This document shows, piece after piece, positions 6,471-6,715 of a stretch of DNA of 6,715 nt. Made by a program: the position numbers and the translations under genes. The notes under the pieces were generated by a model. It was not told the origin of the DNA and made no database searches. It worked only from the letters and a program-made list of their open reading frames with translations. The DNA is from PCC-6406 sp964353225 (lineage in GTDB: Bacteria > Cyanobacteriota > Cyanobacteriia > Phormidesmidales > Phormidesmidaceae), in assembly GCA_964353225.1 (NCBI GenBank), contig CAYGVA010000228.1, positions 1 through 6,715 of the forward strand. The letters run 5' to 3'. The stretch's first letter is position 1; each line of letters opens with the position of its first letter.

Positions 6471-6475
6471 TCCTT
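6471..6475 (-). promoter_or_regulatory. Ribosome binding site that fixes the DAHP synthase start
   Basis: On the minus strand AAAAAAGGA is followed by ACCCC and then ATG at 6465. This AAGGA core with 5-nt spacing decides in favour of the 285-residue product over a 307-residue version starting at 6531, where the sequence before the ATG is the T6 tract of a terminator. Confidence 0.8.
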
Positions 6476-6531
6476 TTTTGGAAAGTTTTGGACTGGGCGA
6501 AGCAGAATGAACGGCGCAGGGTGGAGAGCAT

Positions 6532-6563
6532 AAAAAAGACCCGGTGCCTCAGGGCTCCGGGTC
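6532..6563 (-). terminator. Attenuator terminator between leader peptide and DAHP synthase gene
   Basis: Read on the minus strand: GACCCGG, A, GCC, loop CTGA, GGC, A, CCGGGTC, then TTTTTT. That is a 7-bp plus 3-bp stem broken by one A-A mismatch, closed by a tetraloop and followed at once by six T (6532-6537). It is a near-ideal intrinsic terminator, placed 67 nt before the ATG of the gene it precedes rather than after a gene. This location is the hallmark of attenuation. Its 5' arm can alternatively pair with the end of the leader ORF (6590-6598). Confidence 0.88.
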
Positions 6564-6598
6564 TGGAGAATCGGCATAAAAACCGATTTACCCGGAGC
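6554..6598 (-). promoter_or_regulatory. Antiterminator pairing of the aro attenuator
   Basis: On the minus strand GCTCCGGGT (6590-6598, the last leader codons plus the first base of the stop) is perfectly complementary over 9 bp to ACCCGGAGC (6554-6562), which is the 5' arm of the terminator. The two pairings are mutually exclusive. The intervening segment folds on its own: AATCGG (6583-6588) with CCGATT (6569-6574), an 8-nt loop between them, so the antiterminator would enclose a small stacked hairpin. Confidence 0.75.
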
Positions 6599-6611
6599 AG
6601 TGCCTGGTAAA
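6587..6611 (-). promoter_or_regulatory. Candidate protector (1:2) hairpin inside the leader ORF
   Basis: On the minus strand TTTACC (6606-6611) pairs with GGTAAA (6587-6592); GG (6603-6604) and CC (6594-6595) can extend it past one mismatch. It includes leader codon Phe14 and would bury most of the antiterminator arm at 6590-6598, favouring termination when no ribosome is on the leader. The stem is AU-rich and weaker than the other two. Confidence 0.45.
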
Positions 6612-6650
6612 ACCAAAAAAGCTAAAAAACCAATAGGTGGAGTAGGTCAT
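6588..6650 (-). CDS. Aromatic-rich leader peptide of the DAHP synthase attenuator
   Basis: The 20-codon ORF runs from ATG (6650) to TAA (6588-6590) and encodes MTYSTYWFFSFFGFTRHCSG. Eight of 20 residues are aromatic: Tyr3, Tyr6, Trp7, Phe8, Phe9, Phe11, Phe12 and Phe14. These are the three end products of the pathway opened by the DAHP synthase encoded 122 bp downstream. The ORF stops just before a strong terminator and ends inside the antiterminator arm, as in the trp and pheA leaders of enterobacteria. Ribosome stalling on Tyr/Trp/Phe codons would cover the upstream arm and leave 6590-6598 free to form the antiterminator; a ribosome reaching the stop would cover that arm and let the terminator form. 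No clear Shine-Dalgarno sequence is visible before the ATG and no upstream in-frame ATG or GTG exists nearby. The peptide itself probably has no other role. Function is inferred from sequence only. Confidence 0.82.
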   Translation of the reverse strand: MTYSTYWFFSFFGFTRHCSG

Positions 6651-6672
6651 GGGGGCGATCGGTGCAAAGGGC

Positions 6673-6709
6673 CTAAAAACGACAAAACCGCAGCGGGTGG
6701 GCTGCGGTT
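6673..6709 (-). terminator. Terminator-like hairpin upstream of the leader peptide
   Basis: On the minus strand AACCGCAG (6702-6709) pairs perfectly with CTGCGGTT (6686-6693) around the 8-nt loop CCCACCCG, followed by TTGTCGTTTTTA, a T-rich tail ending near 6675. It most simply ends a minus-strand transcript from beyond the window edge. Only about 35 bp separate it from the leader ATG, so the promoter of the aro leader must either lie in that short gap, where I see no good -10/-35, or upstream of this hairpin. Confidence 0.6.
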
Positions 6710-6715
6710 CACAAG

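Noticed and set aside
6466..6531. N-terminal extension of the DAHP synthase starting at the ATG at 6531
   Set aside because: This ATG directly follows the terminator T6 run and has no ribosome binding site, whereas the ATG at 6465 has AAGGA at 5-nt spacing. The extra residues do not resemble the family.
6530..6577. Second short ORF in the leader starting at the ATG at 6577 (minus strand)
   Set aside because: It is out of frame with the enzyme, has no aromatic enrichment at its start, no ribosome binding site, and would run through the terminator stem.
6538..6715. T-box or other riboswitch upstream of the DAHP synthase
   Set aside because: The T-box core (AGGGTGGNACCGCG-like) is absent, and the two hairpins plus an aromatic ORF are explained better by ribosome-mediated attenuation.

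Overview
The window looks like a cyanobacterial chromosome segment. The octamer GCGATCGC (HIP1, the over-represented cyanobacterial palindrome) occurs six times in 6.7 kb, where about 0.1 would be expected by chance. The gene set also fits: a ~400-residue plant/cyanobacterial-type IspH, a hopanoid radical-SAM enzyme and a cyanobacteria-like secreted protein. It carries six protein genes, one attenuator leader peptide and several structured intergenic elements. No tRNA, rRNA, CRISPR array or insertion sequence was seen.

Layout. (1) 4-1050, plus: mtnA, methionine salvage. (2) 1217-2239, minus: hpnH, which builds adenosylhopane. (3) 2240-2646: divergent intergenic region with direct repeats before the next gene. 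(4) 2647-3468, plus: a squalene/phytoene synthase-family gene. (5) 3469-3773: gene-free spacer holding nested inverted repeats. (6) 3774-4991, plus: ispH, last step of the MEP pathway. (7) 4995-5495, minus: small exported protein with a CxCxCxCxC cluster, converging on ispH with 3 bp between stop codons. (8) 5608-6465, minus: DAHP synthase (first shikimate-pathway step). (9) 6538-6650, minus: its leader region, followed by another terminator-like hairpin at the window edge.

Functional logic. hpnH, the squalene-synthase-like gene and ispH form an isoprenoid/hopanoid neighbourhood: IspH supplies IPP/DMAPP, a squalene synthase would condense farnesyl diphosphate, and HpnH acts after cyclisation (the cyclase gene is not in the window). 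mtnA is metabolically separate.

The most notable item is the region upstream of the DAHP synthase. A 20-codon ORF encodes MTYSTYWFFSFFGFTRHCSG, with 2 Tyr, 1 Trp and 5 Phe. Its end can pair over 9 bp with the 5' arm of a strong intrinsic terminator lying between it and the enzyme gene. This is the arrangement expected of ribosome-mediated attenuation sensing all three aromatic amino acids. The enzyme itself appears to lack the N-terminal allosteric domain of some relatives, so control of expression may replace feedback inhibition; that last step is inference.
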